A stretch of 33,983 nucleotides of DNA from Candidatus Uhrbacteria bacterium (lineage in GTDB: Bacteria; Patescibacteriota; Patescibacteriia; UBA9934; GWF2-40-263), in contig JAAZYG010000044.1 in NCBI GenBank assembly GCA_014239775.1, positions 1-33,983 on the forward strand, written 5' to 3'. Made by a program: the position numbers and the translations under genes. Under the pieces are notes generated by a model. The model was not told the DNA's origin and ran no database searches. It saw nothing but the letters and a program-made list of their open reading frames with translations. How positions within the stretch are numbered: position 1 is the stretch's first letter; every line of letters begins with the position of its first letter. This document shows, one piece after another, positions 8,950 to 19,100 of this stretch.

Positions 8950-9438
8950 TTAGCAAACTTGGTGCGCGTCGTCATTGAGACTAATTCCTAAAATCATGGC
9001 ACATGCGCAAAAATACACGCGTAGATAAGAAACAACATGATTTTGATCAACTGCAACCCTTGGGTAAGCAACATATTCTTGATCCAAACCACCTTCACGC
9101 TCTCTAATCTCAGAGCTGAGACTCATTGAAAGTGCTGCAGCCTGACGCATGACCTCTGGTCTAATTTCCTCTAACTTAAAAGAAATACGTGCGACATAAT
9201 CAACATCTGACTCTAATGACAACCTCTTCACATCTGCGCTTGAAATAACAATATCTTTAGATTGATCAAATACGCGATTGATGTGATGTGAGATCAAACG
9301 TGCAGTTTCAATGGTTCCATTTGTACTTTTCATTGAATTTGTTAAATATGCAACAAATTCAGGCGATTTTGGAAAAAAAACATTGAAAACACTTAAAATT
9401 CTTGGATCTCCCTTACTAAGCTGTAAAATATTATTCAT
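8950..9438 (-). CDS. Hypothetical protein (about 162 aa)
   Basis: ORF 8950..9474. An AGGAGG Shine-Dalgarno 5 nt before the internal ATG at 9438 supports that start (MNNILQLSKGDPR). Confidence 0.7.
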   Translation of the reverse strand: MNNILQLSKGDPRILSVFNVFFPKSPEFVAYLTNSMKSTNGTIETARLISHHINRVFDQSKDIVISSADVKRLSLESDVDYVARISFKLEEIRPEVMRQAAALSMSLSSEIREREGGLDQEYVAYPRVAVDQNHVVSYLRVYFCACAMILGISLNDDAHQVC

Positions 9439-9541
9439 TTCATCCTCCTGTCCTTGCCTAATACAGCAAGTCAAAGTATCATGAAATCATCAATATGTCA
9501 ATAAATGAGACATAATCATCTTTTAATTAAACAAACAAACT

Positions 9542-11860
9542 ATGCCTAGATCAGCCAAAAAAGAATCATCTCCTTCATCATCTGAAATGGAGATGCAACC
9601 TGTTCAAAAAGAACAAGCACAACAATCACCTGACGTTCATGTAATTAATCCAGAAACAGACCTACTTACAGAAGGTGAACTTGCGGCACTTTTTATGCCA
9701 GATGGTCAAGAATATAACGCAACAGTCATTCAAGACAACAATGAATCTGGACGCGTTGTAGCTTTTGAAAATGGACAAGTTTTATCAACAAGCCAAATGG
9801 AAGAATCTGCAAGATCAGAAGCTGCAGAATCATATGAATCTATTTCAAATGCAATGCAAAGTGCAGTAGATGCAGTAATTGTTGCGTCTGGTCTAAAAGG
9901 TGCTGAAGCAGATAAAATCAGAAACACACTGCATGAACAAGAATCACAATTATTATTAGAAGCAGTTCTTACAGACAACCCAGAAAAGTCTATGGTTGAT
10001 TTGGTGCAAAAAGCCGTAGACTCAAATGAAAATATTCAAGATGCAATTCTAGAAGGAAAAACATTCGCACTGAGTGATGCATTGAGTGAAAAAATGCATG
10101 CAACAGAAGCAGCTCGTCAAGCAGAACAAAACGGTGATGAATCCGCTTATCAAGATGCTATAAATCAAATTTATGCATCTGAAAACCTAATAAACGGACT
10201 TAGAAACGAACTACATCCGAATGCAGACTCAGAAGAAGTTGAACAAATTGCACTTGATACACGTGGTGCGGTTGAGGTACGAGCAAATCCAATCTATGAC
10301 CAAGGAATAGAAGCTGTTAAAGCCAGACTAACTCAGCTTGAAACAGACATGAACAGTGCTGATAAAGAAAACAATGAAATTGCGTGGAATATTGCAAGAA
10401 CAGAATACGACCAACATAGTGCAATAATGCCAGTTCTTGAATTAGCACAAAACGTAAAAGACACAGTACATACAATTGAAGATCAATTGCGTAGTGCACG
10501 ACTAAGTGCAGCGATAGATGCAACAGAGACAAACACAGAGATTACTTATGCAACAGGAATTGCAGAAGGTTTAGAACAAGGAATTAAACAGGTAGAAGAT
10601 GCGATGCGTGAAGTAGACGCAAGCCCAGCAACAAAAGAAGCAGAAGGTACGTATCAGTCACTTACAGCTGACAGAAAAACACTGCAAAAAAACTTAGGTG
10701 AATGGCAACAATATCTAAAAGGCCTAAACAGACAATATGAAAACCTTGTAAATACAGAAGTGATGCCTACACTTGAACAAAATAAAGCAGTAGAAAACGA
10801 CCAAATAGCAATGTATAGACTGCTAGAAGATCAATACATGAGCAATCCTGAAAGAACCATGGAATATGTACACAGCATTGTTGAAAACGGACAAAGTAAT
10901 GAATATGTGCGTAAAGTAGTACAACTGTTTGAAGCAGATGTTAAAACAGGAGTAATAAATGAAACAGTAGATGCTATTATTTATGACCAAGAAATTGGAG
11001 ATGAATTAGACATTGCTGATTCTGATATACTCAGTAGTGAAAAAATTACAGAAACAGAAAGCACCGAAAGAAAATACGATCTTGGGAATGAAGTAACGAT
11101 TGTAAGAAGTAACGGAAAGGAAGAGAGTGGATGGACAATAGCTCAGATGTTTGATGAGAATGATAAATATGATTATAGGGTAATTAGAGATGCAGTTGAT
11201 TATGAGGACCTAAAAAGATTAGCTGAAACTACAACTACAACATTTGAAGAATATAAAACAACATTTGATAGTGGTGAAAAAATACCAATGTGGAGAAATG
11301 TAAGAGAAGGCGATATTGTTGGTGGTGAAGCACTGTCTGAAGACCTTTTGGACACTGTGCCCGATATGAAAGTACCTGAAATGAGAGAAGCAGATCCTTC
11401 TGTGATCATAGACGATGAACATAAGAAAGAATTAGATAAAGATCAGGCTACAAAAACAGAAACAATGGAAGATGAATTCTTTGATAAAGGTAAAATACAT
11501 GACACAGAAATAGCGCTAGAAATACCAGAAGGATCAATGCAACTATTTAAAGAATTACATGCGGAGGTAATTAAAGCACTTAATGAATCAAAAATTACAC
11601 CTGAAGCAATGCAATTGCCTAGTTGGGATGCTATAATGAACCCGCCTGAGCCAAAAACAAGACTAAAAAAATTCATGAGTCGATTTGGTAAAACTCAACA
11701 AGAGAAAAATTTTGAAAAATTTTTGGAAGTAAAATATGACGTACTGGACCGAGGTCTTGTAAAAATATCAGAAGCAGCAAAAGCCAGAATGCGCAAATCT
11801 ATTAGCAACTTAGAAAGTAAGGGTGTTAATCTATTTAGTATTCCTATTAGCAGACCATAG
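9542..11860 (+). CDS. Large acidic, coiled-coil-like hypothetical protein (772 aa)
   Basis: Long uninterrupted ORF, Glu/Gln/Ala-rich with helical composition. No signal peptide or TM seen and no domain recognised. Confidence 0.85.
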   Translation: MPRSAKKESSPSSSEMEMQPVQKEQAQQSPDVHVINPETDLLTEGELAALFMPDGQEYNATVIQDNNESGRVVAFENGQVLSTSQMEESARSEAAESYESISNAMQSAVDAVIVASGLKGAEADKIRNTLHEQESQLLLEAVLTDNPEKSMVDLVQKAVDSNENIQDAILEGKTFALSDALSEKMHATEAARQAEQNGDESAYQDAINQIYASENLINGLRNELHPNADSEEVEQIALDTRGAVEVRANPIYDQGIEAVKARLTQLETDMNSADKENNEIAWNIARTEYDQHSAIMPVLELAQNVKDTVHTIEDQLRSARLSAAIDATETNTEITYATGIAEGLEQGIKQVEDAMREVDASPATKEAEGTYQSLTADRKTLQKNLGEWQQYLKGLNRQYENLVNTEVMPTLEQNKAVENDQIAMYRLLEDQYMSNPERTMEYVHSIVENGQSNEYVRKVVQLFEADVKTGVINETVDAIIYDQEIGDELDIADSDILSSEKITETESTERKYDLGNEVTIVRSNGKEESGWTIAQMFDENDKYDYRVIRDAVDYEDLKRLAETTTTTFEEYKTTFDSGEKIPMWRNVREGDIVGGEALSEDLLDTVPDMKVPEMREADPSVIIDDEHKKELDKDQATKTETMEDEFFDKGKIHDTEIALEIPEGSMQLFKELHAEVIKALNESKITPEAMQLPSWDAIMNPPEPKTRLKKFMSRFGKTQQEKNFEKFLEVKYDVLDRGLVKISEAAKARMRKSISNLESKGVNLFSIPISRP

Positions 11861-11862
11861 TA

Positions 11863-11910
11863 CAGTGTAATAAAAAACAGTCCCTAATGGGACTGTTTTT
11901 TATTACACTG
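11863..11910. terminator. Bidirectional terminator between convergent genes
   Basis: Perfect 22-bp inverted repeat CAGTGTAATAAAAAACAGTCCC-TAAT-GGGACTGTTTTTTATTACACTG with a T6 tract on each strand. Confidence 0.92.
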
Positions 11911-13645
11911 GAAATTTAGCAAATTTTTGTGCTTGTTTAATAAGCTCCCCTGCCTTTATTTTTAAATCTTCATCTACACCAAAAACGTTCACTGTAAAAT
12001 CTCCACCAGCAACCTCCTTATCTCCTATAACAATAGTCCATGGAATCTTATTTATTGCAGCTGTCCTTATTTTTTTACCAACACCTTCATCTGATGAATC
12101 TATCTCGACCCTTATATTAGCTTCCAATAATTTATCCTGCACATCTTGTGTAAACAACTTATGATCTCCACCAACGGTAACTAACTGAATTTGTACTGGT
12201 GCTAACCAAAATGGAAATACACCAACATAGTGTTCGATAAGCACACCAGTAAAACGCTCTATAGATCCTGAGATTGCACGATGAATCATAACAGGACGCT
12301 TCTTTTGACCATCTGAATCTGTATACTCAAGTTCAAATCTCTCTGGTTGATTAAAATCTAATTGAATTGTAGCTACCTGCCATTCCCTGCCAATTGCATC
12401 CTGTGCTATAAAATCTATCTTTGGCCCATAAAATGCAGCCTCACCAACACCAACCTCATACTCTCTACCAATATCTTCAAGCATTTCACGCATAGTATCA
12501 ACGGAATTCTTCCACAACTGCTCAGAACCTAAGTATTTATCCATATCCTCAGTATCATGAGTAGACAATCTTATACGTAACGACATTTCAAATGCATTAT
12601 AAAACTGACTAATTATCTCATATATATTCATCACCTCTTGTTTGATCTGGTCTGGCATACAAAATATATGACCATCATCCTGGGTTAAAGACCTAACACG
12701 TGTCAATCCTTGTAACTGCCCCGTATTCTCATCCCTATATACAGTTGTAACCTCTGAAAACCTAACTGGCAAATCCCTATATGACCTCTGCTCTGAAGCA
12801 TAAATTTGCGCATGATGAGGGCAATTCATTGGTTTTAACACAAACTTTTCATCTGTCTTTTTTGATGAAACATGAAAAATATCATCTGCAAACTTATCCC
12901 AATGTCCTGATTTTTTATATAGATCAATTTTTGCCATATGTGGAATCCACACTCGCTGATAACCATAGGGCTTCATCAAATGACTAACGAACCCTTCTAA
13001 CTTTTCTCTTATAACAGTCCCTTTTGGTGTAAACAATGGAAGACCAGAACCTACCAACGGAGAGAATGTAAACAAACCAAGCTTGGCACCAATTTTTCTG
13101 TGATCACGTTTTTTTGCCTCCTCAAGCATTGATAAATATGCCTTCAACTCATCTTTTTCTATAAAGCAGGTTCCGTATATTCTTGTAAGCATCTTATTCT
13201 TTTCATCACCACGCCAATACGCACCAGCAATAGAAAGAAGCTTAAAATTCCTCAAAACTTTTTTAGGTTCATCACAATGTCCACCACGACACAAATCACT
13301 AAACTCACCAGACTTATATGATGTTAATGTTTGGTCTTCAGAAGAAAACTCATTAATCAATTCAAGTTTGTATTCATTATCACTAAACATTTCTTTTGCT
13401 TCATCAACAGATATTTCAGATCTTTCAAATCCATTCCAAGACTTTAGAAGTTCTTTCATTCTTTTTTGAATTTTAGACAAATCATCTTCTGTAATCTTTA
13501 TATCACCGAAATCAAAATCATAATAAAACCCATCTTTAATAGCTGGACCAATGGTCCTTTTTGTATTTGGCCATAAATCAATAACAGCTGCTGCCAACAA
13601 ATGAGCACATGAATGCCTTAAATTATCTAAGGAAGAATTTTCCAT
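11903..13645 (-). CDS. thrS: Threonyl-tRNA synthetase (no N-terminal TGS domain)
   Basis: HSCAHLLAAAV and CRGGHC editing-domain motifs; LKPMNCPHHAQIY, FYGPKIDF, RAISGSIERF. Confidence 0.96.
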   Translation of the reverse strand: MENSSLDNLRHSCAHLLAAAVIDLWPNTKRTIGPAIKDGFYYDFDFGDIKITEDDLSKIQKRMKELLKSWNGFERSEISVDEAKEMFSDNEYKLELINEFSSEDQTLTSYKSGEFSDLCRGGHCDEPKKVLRNFKLLSIAGAYWRGDEKNKMLTRIYGTCFIEKDELKAYLSMLEEAKKRDHRKIGAKLGLFTFSPLVGSGLPLFTPKGTVIREKLEGFVSHLMKPYGYQRVWIPHMAKIDLYKKSGHWDKFADDIFHVSSKKTDEKFVLKPMNCPHHAQIYASEQRSYRDLPVRFSEVTTVYRDENTGQLQGLTRVRSLTQDDGHIFCMPDQIKQEVMNIYEIISQFYNAFEMSLRIRLSTHDTEDMDKYLGSEQLWKNSVDTMREMLEDIGREYEVGVGEAAFYGPKIDFIAQDAIGREWQVATIQLDFNQPERFELEYTDSDGQKKRPVMIHRAISGSIERFTGVLIEHYVGVFPFWLAPVQIQLVTVGGDHKLFTQDVQDKLLEANIRVEIDSSDEGVGKKIRTAAINKIPWTIVIGDKEVAGGDFTVNVFGVDEDLKIKAGELIKQAQKFAKFPV

Positions 13646-13679
13646 ATTATTTCACTTACAATGTATAAAATTAAGTAAT

Positions 13680-13920
13680 AAAAAAGCTCACGTTTCCGTG
13701 AAACTTGGGATCCCACTAAATAAATAGGGACGGTTCCACCCAAATTGTTGCAAGGTTTACTCTCCTTAACAACCACTCATTTGTGTTCTAACGGGAACAA
13801 CACGATCGTGTTACCAATAACTAAGTAGGATAGTATTTATATCTGTTCTGCGTTTAAAGCTCTCAGCCATGGCTTTAAATCTCTGTCAATTGCTCCAGAC
13901 ATAACATGTTCCTAACGATA
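13680..13920 (-). promoter_or_regulatory. T-box leader upstream of thrS
   Basis: Minus strand TTTGGG-TGGAACC-GTCCC ... GGGATCCCAAG forms a canonical T-box antiterminator (two helices flanking a UGGAACC bulge), followed by an AAGTTTCACG-GAAA-CGTGAGCTTTTTT terminator and then thrS. 5' and 3' boundaries are approximate. Confidence 0.88.
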
Positions 13921-13950
13921 CATATAGAATAAACAAGGTTTAATATCTAG

Positions 13951-13983
13951 TCAAGAAAAAAACCCTCTCACAATGAAAGGGTT
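13951..13983 (-). terminator. Rho-independent terminator of the EEP-family gene
   Basis: Minus strand AACCCT...AGGGTT followed by a TTTTT tract. Confidence 0.75.
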
Positions 13984-13987
13984 ATAG

Positions 13988-14860
13988 CTATTTAAGAATG
14001 AATTCTCCAAGTACAGGATAATGATCTGAATGATCTACATCCTGTAATACTGCATAAGAACAGATCTCCCAATCACCTTCTGTGCACAAAATAAAATCAA
14101 GTGTACGATTTGGTTTATGATTGCAAGCATCATCCTTAAACATTGTAGGATATGTGTAATCTGACATTTGATCTTCATGATGTGGAACACGAAAACCTGC
14201 ATCAAAAAACAATTTAAATGATTCATCACCTACATAGCTACCGGGGTCCGGGTCACCAGACTTGAATGGACCTACTGGAAGACCGGGTAGAACAGCATTA
14301 AAATCACCCAAAATGATTATTGGTACATCGCCGTACTTATCACGCATGTTCTGTATACGTTCAAGGATATATCTGACTTGAACAGATCTTAAGTGTGGAT
14401 CATATGGATGTAAGTGTACGTTACCAACCCAAATTTGTTTACCACAAAACTCATATGGTGCCAATGTAAAACCACATGTTGCAAGACCATAAACCTTACC
14501 TGGTAAATCATGATAAACAGCAGTGTCTGGTAAATGTACTCTTGCTAGGTTACTTAAAAGAACATTGTCATACCTAAAACCCCAAGTTCCAACTATGTGA
14601 CGTAATGCATTTTTAAAACCTGCTTTACGATAAATCTCAAATTGAGGATCAGAAAATGGAGATAAGTTATGCCGCACTTCCTGTAAACCAACTATGTCTA
14701 CTTTTTTTGAAAGCCTGGCTAACCAACCACTAATACGCTTTGGATAAACTCTGGATTCACCAATGCGCGCAAGTAGCTTACGCCAAAATCCAGGTACATC
14801 AGATGGACCTAGTCCACAATGAGTATTGTATGTCATTACTCTTAGTTTGCGTTTCAACAT
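13988..14860 (-). CDS. Endonuclease/exonuclease/phosphatase family hydrolase
   Basis: MTYNTHCG, VGLQEVRHN, GNVHLHPYDP, ILGDFNA, LDFILC, DHSDHYPV motifs of the EEP superfamily. AAGGAGG SD upstream. Confidence 0.88.
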   Translation of the reverse strand: MLKRKLRVMTYNTHCGLGPSDVPGFWRKLLARIGESRVYPKRISGWLARLSKKVDIVGLQEVRHNLSPFSDPQFEIYRKAGFKNALRHIVGTWGFRYDNVLLSNLARVHLPDTAVYHDLPGKVYGLATCGFTLAPYEFCGKQIWVGNVHLHPYDPHLRSVQVRYILERIQNMRDKYGDVPIIILGDFNAVLPGLPVGPFKSGDPDPGSYVGDESFKLFFDAGFRVPHHEDQMSDYTYPTMFKDDACNHKPNRTLDFILCTEGDWEICSYAVLQDVDHSDHYPVLGEFILK

Positions 14861-14935
14861 GCATCACCTCCTTCTATTTTGAAACGTTCTAATTAGCACA
14901 ATAAAATCATGCTAACAGAAACATCCCAAAATTAA

Positions 14936-16150
14936 TTATAAAGTCTCTATGTAAATATGATCCTTTAGTCTAGGTACAGTACGTACCCAAAACGGAAAAA
15001 ATTCTACATACACTGATTTGGCAACACCCTCACCAACCAACATATCTTCAACCTCCAACTTTGTCTTACCAGAAAATCGACCAACCTCTAATGCTTTTGA
15101 TGTTTGAGATGTTATAGACTGACCATTTATTCTAACTAATAACTTTGTTGTCTCAGATTCTGAATCATACTTATCTATAGTAATCTCCATAGAATCAATA
15201 CCTTCTGAAATTAACTCCTTTCCTTGACCTAAGCCTTCATAGAGTTTTGCTATTGCAACTTTATTTAGTGCGTCCTTATCATAAAAAACACCCGCAACTG
15301 ATAATTTTAATGTAACATCAAAATTATCAGCCTCGGTATCTGGATCGATACTAAAACTTTCGTCAATGATTTCTACTTTAAAAATCTCACCCGTAAATTC
15401 AGAAGAAGACTCTTTACGAAGCACATCTTTTGAACTTTCAATTAACTTTTGCTGCAATAAGGCAGAGGCCTTATCTAGATCAATTTGTGAAACAACTGTA
15501 ATACTTACAACACCACCACTAAATGCTTTGTCACTTTTTGCAAATACTTTTTTCTGACGCACTTCTGATAAACCTGGTATTGTAAAATCTGTAGGGTCAG
15601 AATTACCAGAAACACCCTCTTTATCTGCATACACCTGTCCAACCACACTTCCCCCTGCTGGAACAACCACACCTTCTGAAAGCCTAAAGAGTACATTGTC
15701 TGAACTCAAAAAACGCGTTGTTTTTACAAGTTCTTGATCAAAAGATAATTCATTATAAATAACAACCTCCCCTTCAGATATACTATCAACTTCTTTTGCT
15801 CCCGTATTTGAAGGGATAAAATTTTGTGTCTTTTCAAGTCCACCCATTATAAACACACCTTCTACATCTGTATTGCTTAAAGGTACATCTACGACACTAA
15901 CGATAAAATCTGAGCTTAATGTAGTTTGTACTGGTGTAACTTTTATAACCGCCTGCATGGTTGATAAATAAATTACAACAATCAAAACAGCTGCTACCAA
16001 AATTACAAATGTAAGTGCAATCCTTCTATAGATAAACAAAGGAATCGTGGACGAAACATCTGGTGTTTTAGATTTTTTGTTTGTATTTTTTTTTGAGGTA
16101 GGTTTCTTTTTTACAGAAACTCGTTTTTTTGTAACTTTCTTTTTTGTCAT
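14936..16150 (-). CDS. Membrane-anchored protein with Lys-rich N-terminus, baseplate J/gp47-like
   Basis: Poly-Lys/Thr N-tail, one TM (IALTFVILVAAVLIVVIYL), then TGAKEVDSISEGEVVIYNELSFDQELVKTTRFLSSDNVLFRLSEGVVVPAGG, reminiscent of baseplate-J-like proteins annotated in CPR genomes. Confidence 0.6.
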   Translation of the reverse strand: MTKKKVTKKRVSVKKKPTSKKNTNKKSKTPDVSSTIPLFIYRRIALTFVILVAAVLIVVIYLSTMQAVIKVTPVQTTLSSDFIVSVVDVPLSNTDVEGVFIMGGLEKTQNFIPSNTGAKEVDSISEGEVVIYNELSFDQELVKTTRFLSSDNVLFRLSEGVVVPAGGSVVGQVYADKEGVSGNSDPTDFTIPGLSEVRQKKVFAKSDKAFSGGVVSITVVSQIDLDKASALLQQKLIESSKDVLRKESSSEFTGEIFKVEIIDESFSIDPDTEADNFDVTLKLSVAGVFYDKDALNKVAIAKLYEGLGQGKELISEGIDSMEITIDKYDSESETTKLLVRINGQSITSQTSKALEVGRFSGKTKLEVEDMLVGEGVAKSVYVEFFPFWVRTVPRLKDHIYIETL

Positions 16151-16176
16151 ACTGTATTTATTATAACATTTTTTTT

Positions 16177-19100
16177 CTATGAAACTGAAACATTTTGTCT
16201 ACCAACAATAGAAGCAACATCATTAATCATCTCATCAGATGCACTGACCAAATATTCTGTCTCTATTTTTCTCATATGACCACCGGATTCTACAACTAGG
16301 CACACAGCTTTTGAGCCTGGTGATCCTTTAAAAATCTCACGTAAATCACCAACCATTTCAGGTGTTGGTTTACCTTTCAATGTAATTGATAAAGAACCTA
16401 TTTTTAAAGATGTGTCGTCATCAGCACTATCATTCATACTACTTTCAGAATCTTCTGATTTTGTATATCCAGGCACCCACATTCCTTGTGATAGCATTTC
16501 TTGAACCTCCAACTCTGAACCATTGGCTATGGTAATAAAAGTATTTGCAATTAACTTACCTTCTTCATCATCTCTTCTGGACACTCTTGCTGAAACCAAT
16601 ATCACAGAATCTTCAATCAAATACTCTCTTAAAGTTTCATAGGATTTTGGAAAAACTATAATTTCTGTTTGCCCAGACACATCCTCTAGTCCTACAAATG
16701 CCATTGGATCACCTTTTTTTGTAATAATTTCCTTAACTGATGTAATTACACCCCCACATTTTACATACTTACCATCCTGACATGTGGCAACTTTTTCACA
16801 ATCAACCAGATACTTTGAAAATATTTTATGCATCTCATCGTATGGATGTCCAGAAACATATATTCCTAGAATTTCTTTTTCCCAACCCAAAATCTCATTC
16901 ATAGTTGCAGGCTCTACATCACGCAAAGTAATCCCATCACTCATGACACTTGGCACAACAGAAAATAAACTTTGCTGATTCAACAATCTCTCTCTCTGTT
17001 TACTTTTATTATACACCAAAATCCTATCTAGACTTTCAATTAATTTTTTTCTATCACCAAAGCAATCCAAAGCACCAGCTTTTATCAAAGCCTCTAGTGA
17101 TTTTTTATTAAACGCCCTATGAGAAACCCTGCATGCAAAATCTGATAAATCTTTAAACTGACCATTCTCCTTACGCTCATTAATAATAGATAACACAACC
17201 TCATCACCCAAACCCTTAATAACAACCAGTCCAAAACGTATCTCATGTTCATTAATGTAAGTAAAATCTTTCAAGGACATATTTATATCTGGTGGCAACA
17301 CCTGAATACCCATTCTTTCACACTCAGACACTGCAAGTGCAACCTTTTCTAAATCTCCAGATTCATTTGTCATCAAGGAAGTCATGTATTCTGCTGGATA
17401 ATTAGCTTTCATAAACGCAGTTTGATATGCAACCATTCCGTAACTGCAAGCATGTGCCTTATTAAAACCATAGGCAGCAAAAGGCTCAATCAATTTCCAT
17501 AATTTCATTGATAAATTTTTTGATAAACCGTGCTCAATAAATCCATCTAATAATTTCTTCTTCTGTTTCATCATTTCTGCTGGAATCTTTTTTCCCATCG
17601 CCTTACGCAACTTATCAGCCTCCAACCATGAATATCCAGCCAAATGAATAGCAATAAGCATCACATCATCTTGATATACAATAACTCCGTGAGATTTATT
17701 TAAAATCGTCCTCATTCGTGGGTCTAAAAATGAAACCAAAGATTGATCGTGCTTACGACTAATATACTCTGGAATAGATTCAATTGGACCTGGTCTATAC
17801 AAAGCAACCATGGCCATTATGTCCTCTATGACTGACGGCTTAAGTTCCATTAAGTACTTTGTCATCCCTTCACCTCCAAGCTGAAAAACACCCATAGTAT
17901 GCCCGGCAGCAAGCAGTGTAAACGTACATTTATCATCAACAGGAATTTTCTCAATATCTATATCTACTCCCTTAATCTTTTTTACCAAATGAATAGCATC
18001 CCCAAGTATGGACAGGTTTCGTATACCTAAAAAATCCATCTTGACCAAACCAGCAGCCTCTACAGATTTCATTTCATACTGAGTTATAACTTTTCCCTCA
18101 CGAGTATCAATCTGCAAAGGAGTATACTTGGTTAATTCAATAGGTGAGATCACGGTTCCAGCTGCATGAATTGAAACATGCCTACCACAACCCTCAATGC
18201 GTCTTGCAAGATCAATTACACGATGAGAATTTGCATCTGTATCATATAAACTTTTTAAATCTGGTGCTTCATCCAATGCACGATCAAGAGTCATTGGAAA
18301 GCCCTGAGATCCCATTGGAACCAACTTTGCAATCTTATCAACCATAGAATATTCAAACCCTAAACCACGTCCAACATCACGCACAGAACCACGAGCAAGC
18401 ATGGTTCCAAACGTACAAATCTGAGCAACTTTTTCTATTCCATAACGCCCCCTAACATAATCAAGTACTTCATCTCGTCTATTATCAGCAAAATCTGCAT
18501 CAACATCTGGCGCAGAAGGTCGTTCTGGATTTAAAAATCTTTCAAACGGCAACTCATACACCAAAGGATTTATTGCAGATATTCCAACAGAATATCCAAC
18601 CAAAGACCCAGCAGCAGACCCACGTGTTGTTGTCATAATACCCTGCTTACGAGCCCAAGAAATAAAATCAGAAACAATTAAAAAATACGGACAAAAACCT
18701 TTTTGTTCAATGATATCCAACTCATACTCCAAACGTTCCTTCATTAAATCGGTTAATACACCCTCCTTAATCTCAAGTTCTTTATATGTAAACTCACGAA
18801 GCACATCCAAAAACGTCTTATTTTTTGGAATTTCATATTTTGGAAAATTCCATTTACCTAATGTCAATTCAACATTGCATTGATCCGCAATTTTTTGAGT
18901 ATTCTCAATCGCTTCAGGTATGTCTGAAAAACGATTTTCCATATATTCAGAACTTACCATGGATGCATCAAAGTCATACTGATTTAAACGATTAAAATGC
19001 TCTAAGGTCTTTCCACCTTTTATACAATTTAAAATCTTCCATGCTTCCACATCAGTAGGTTCTATGTAAGAAGTATTTTTTGTGGCAACTAGAGGTACCC

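Noticed and set aside
11903-13645. thrS as a truncated pseudogene because the TGS domain is absent
   Set aside because: The ORF is otherwise complete with editing, catalytic and anticodon domains, and it has its own T-box; TGS-less ThrS is known in reduced genomes.
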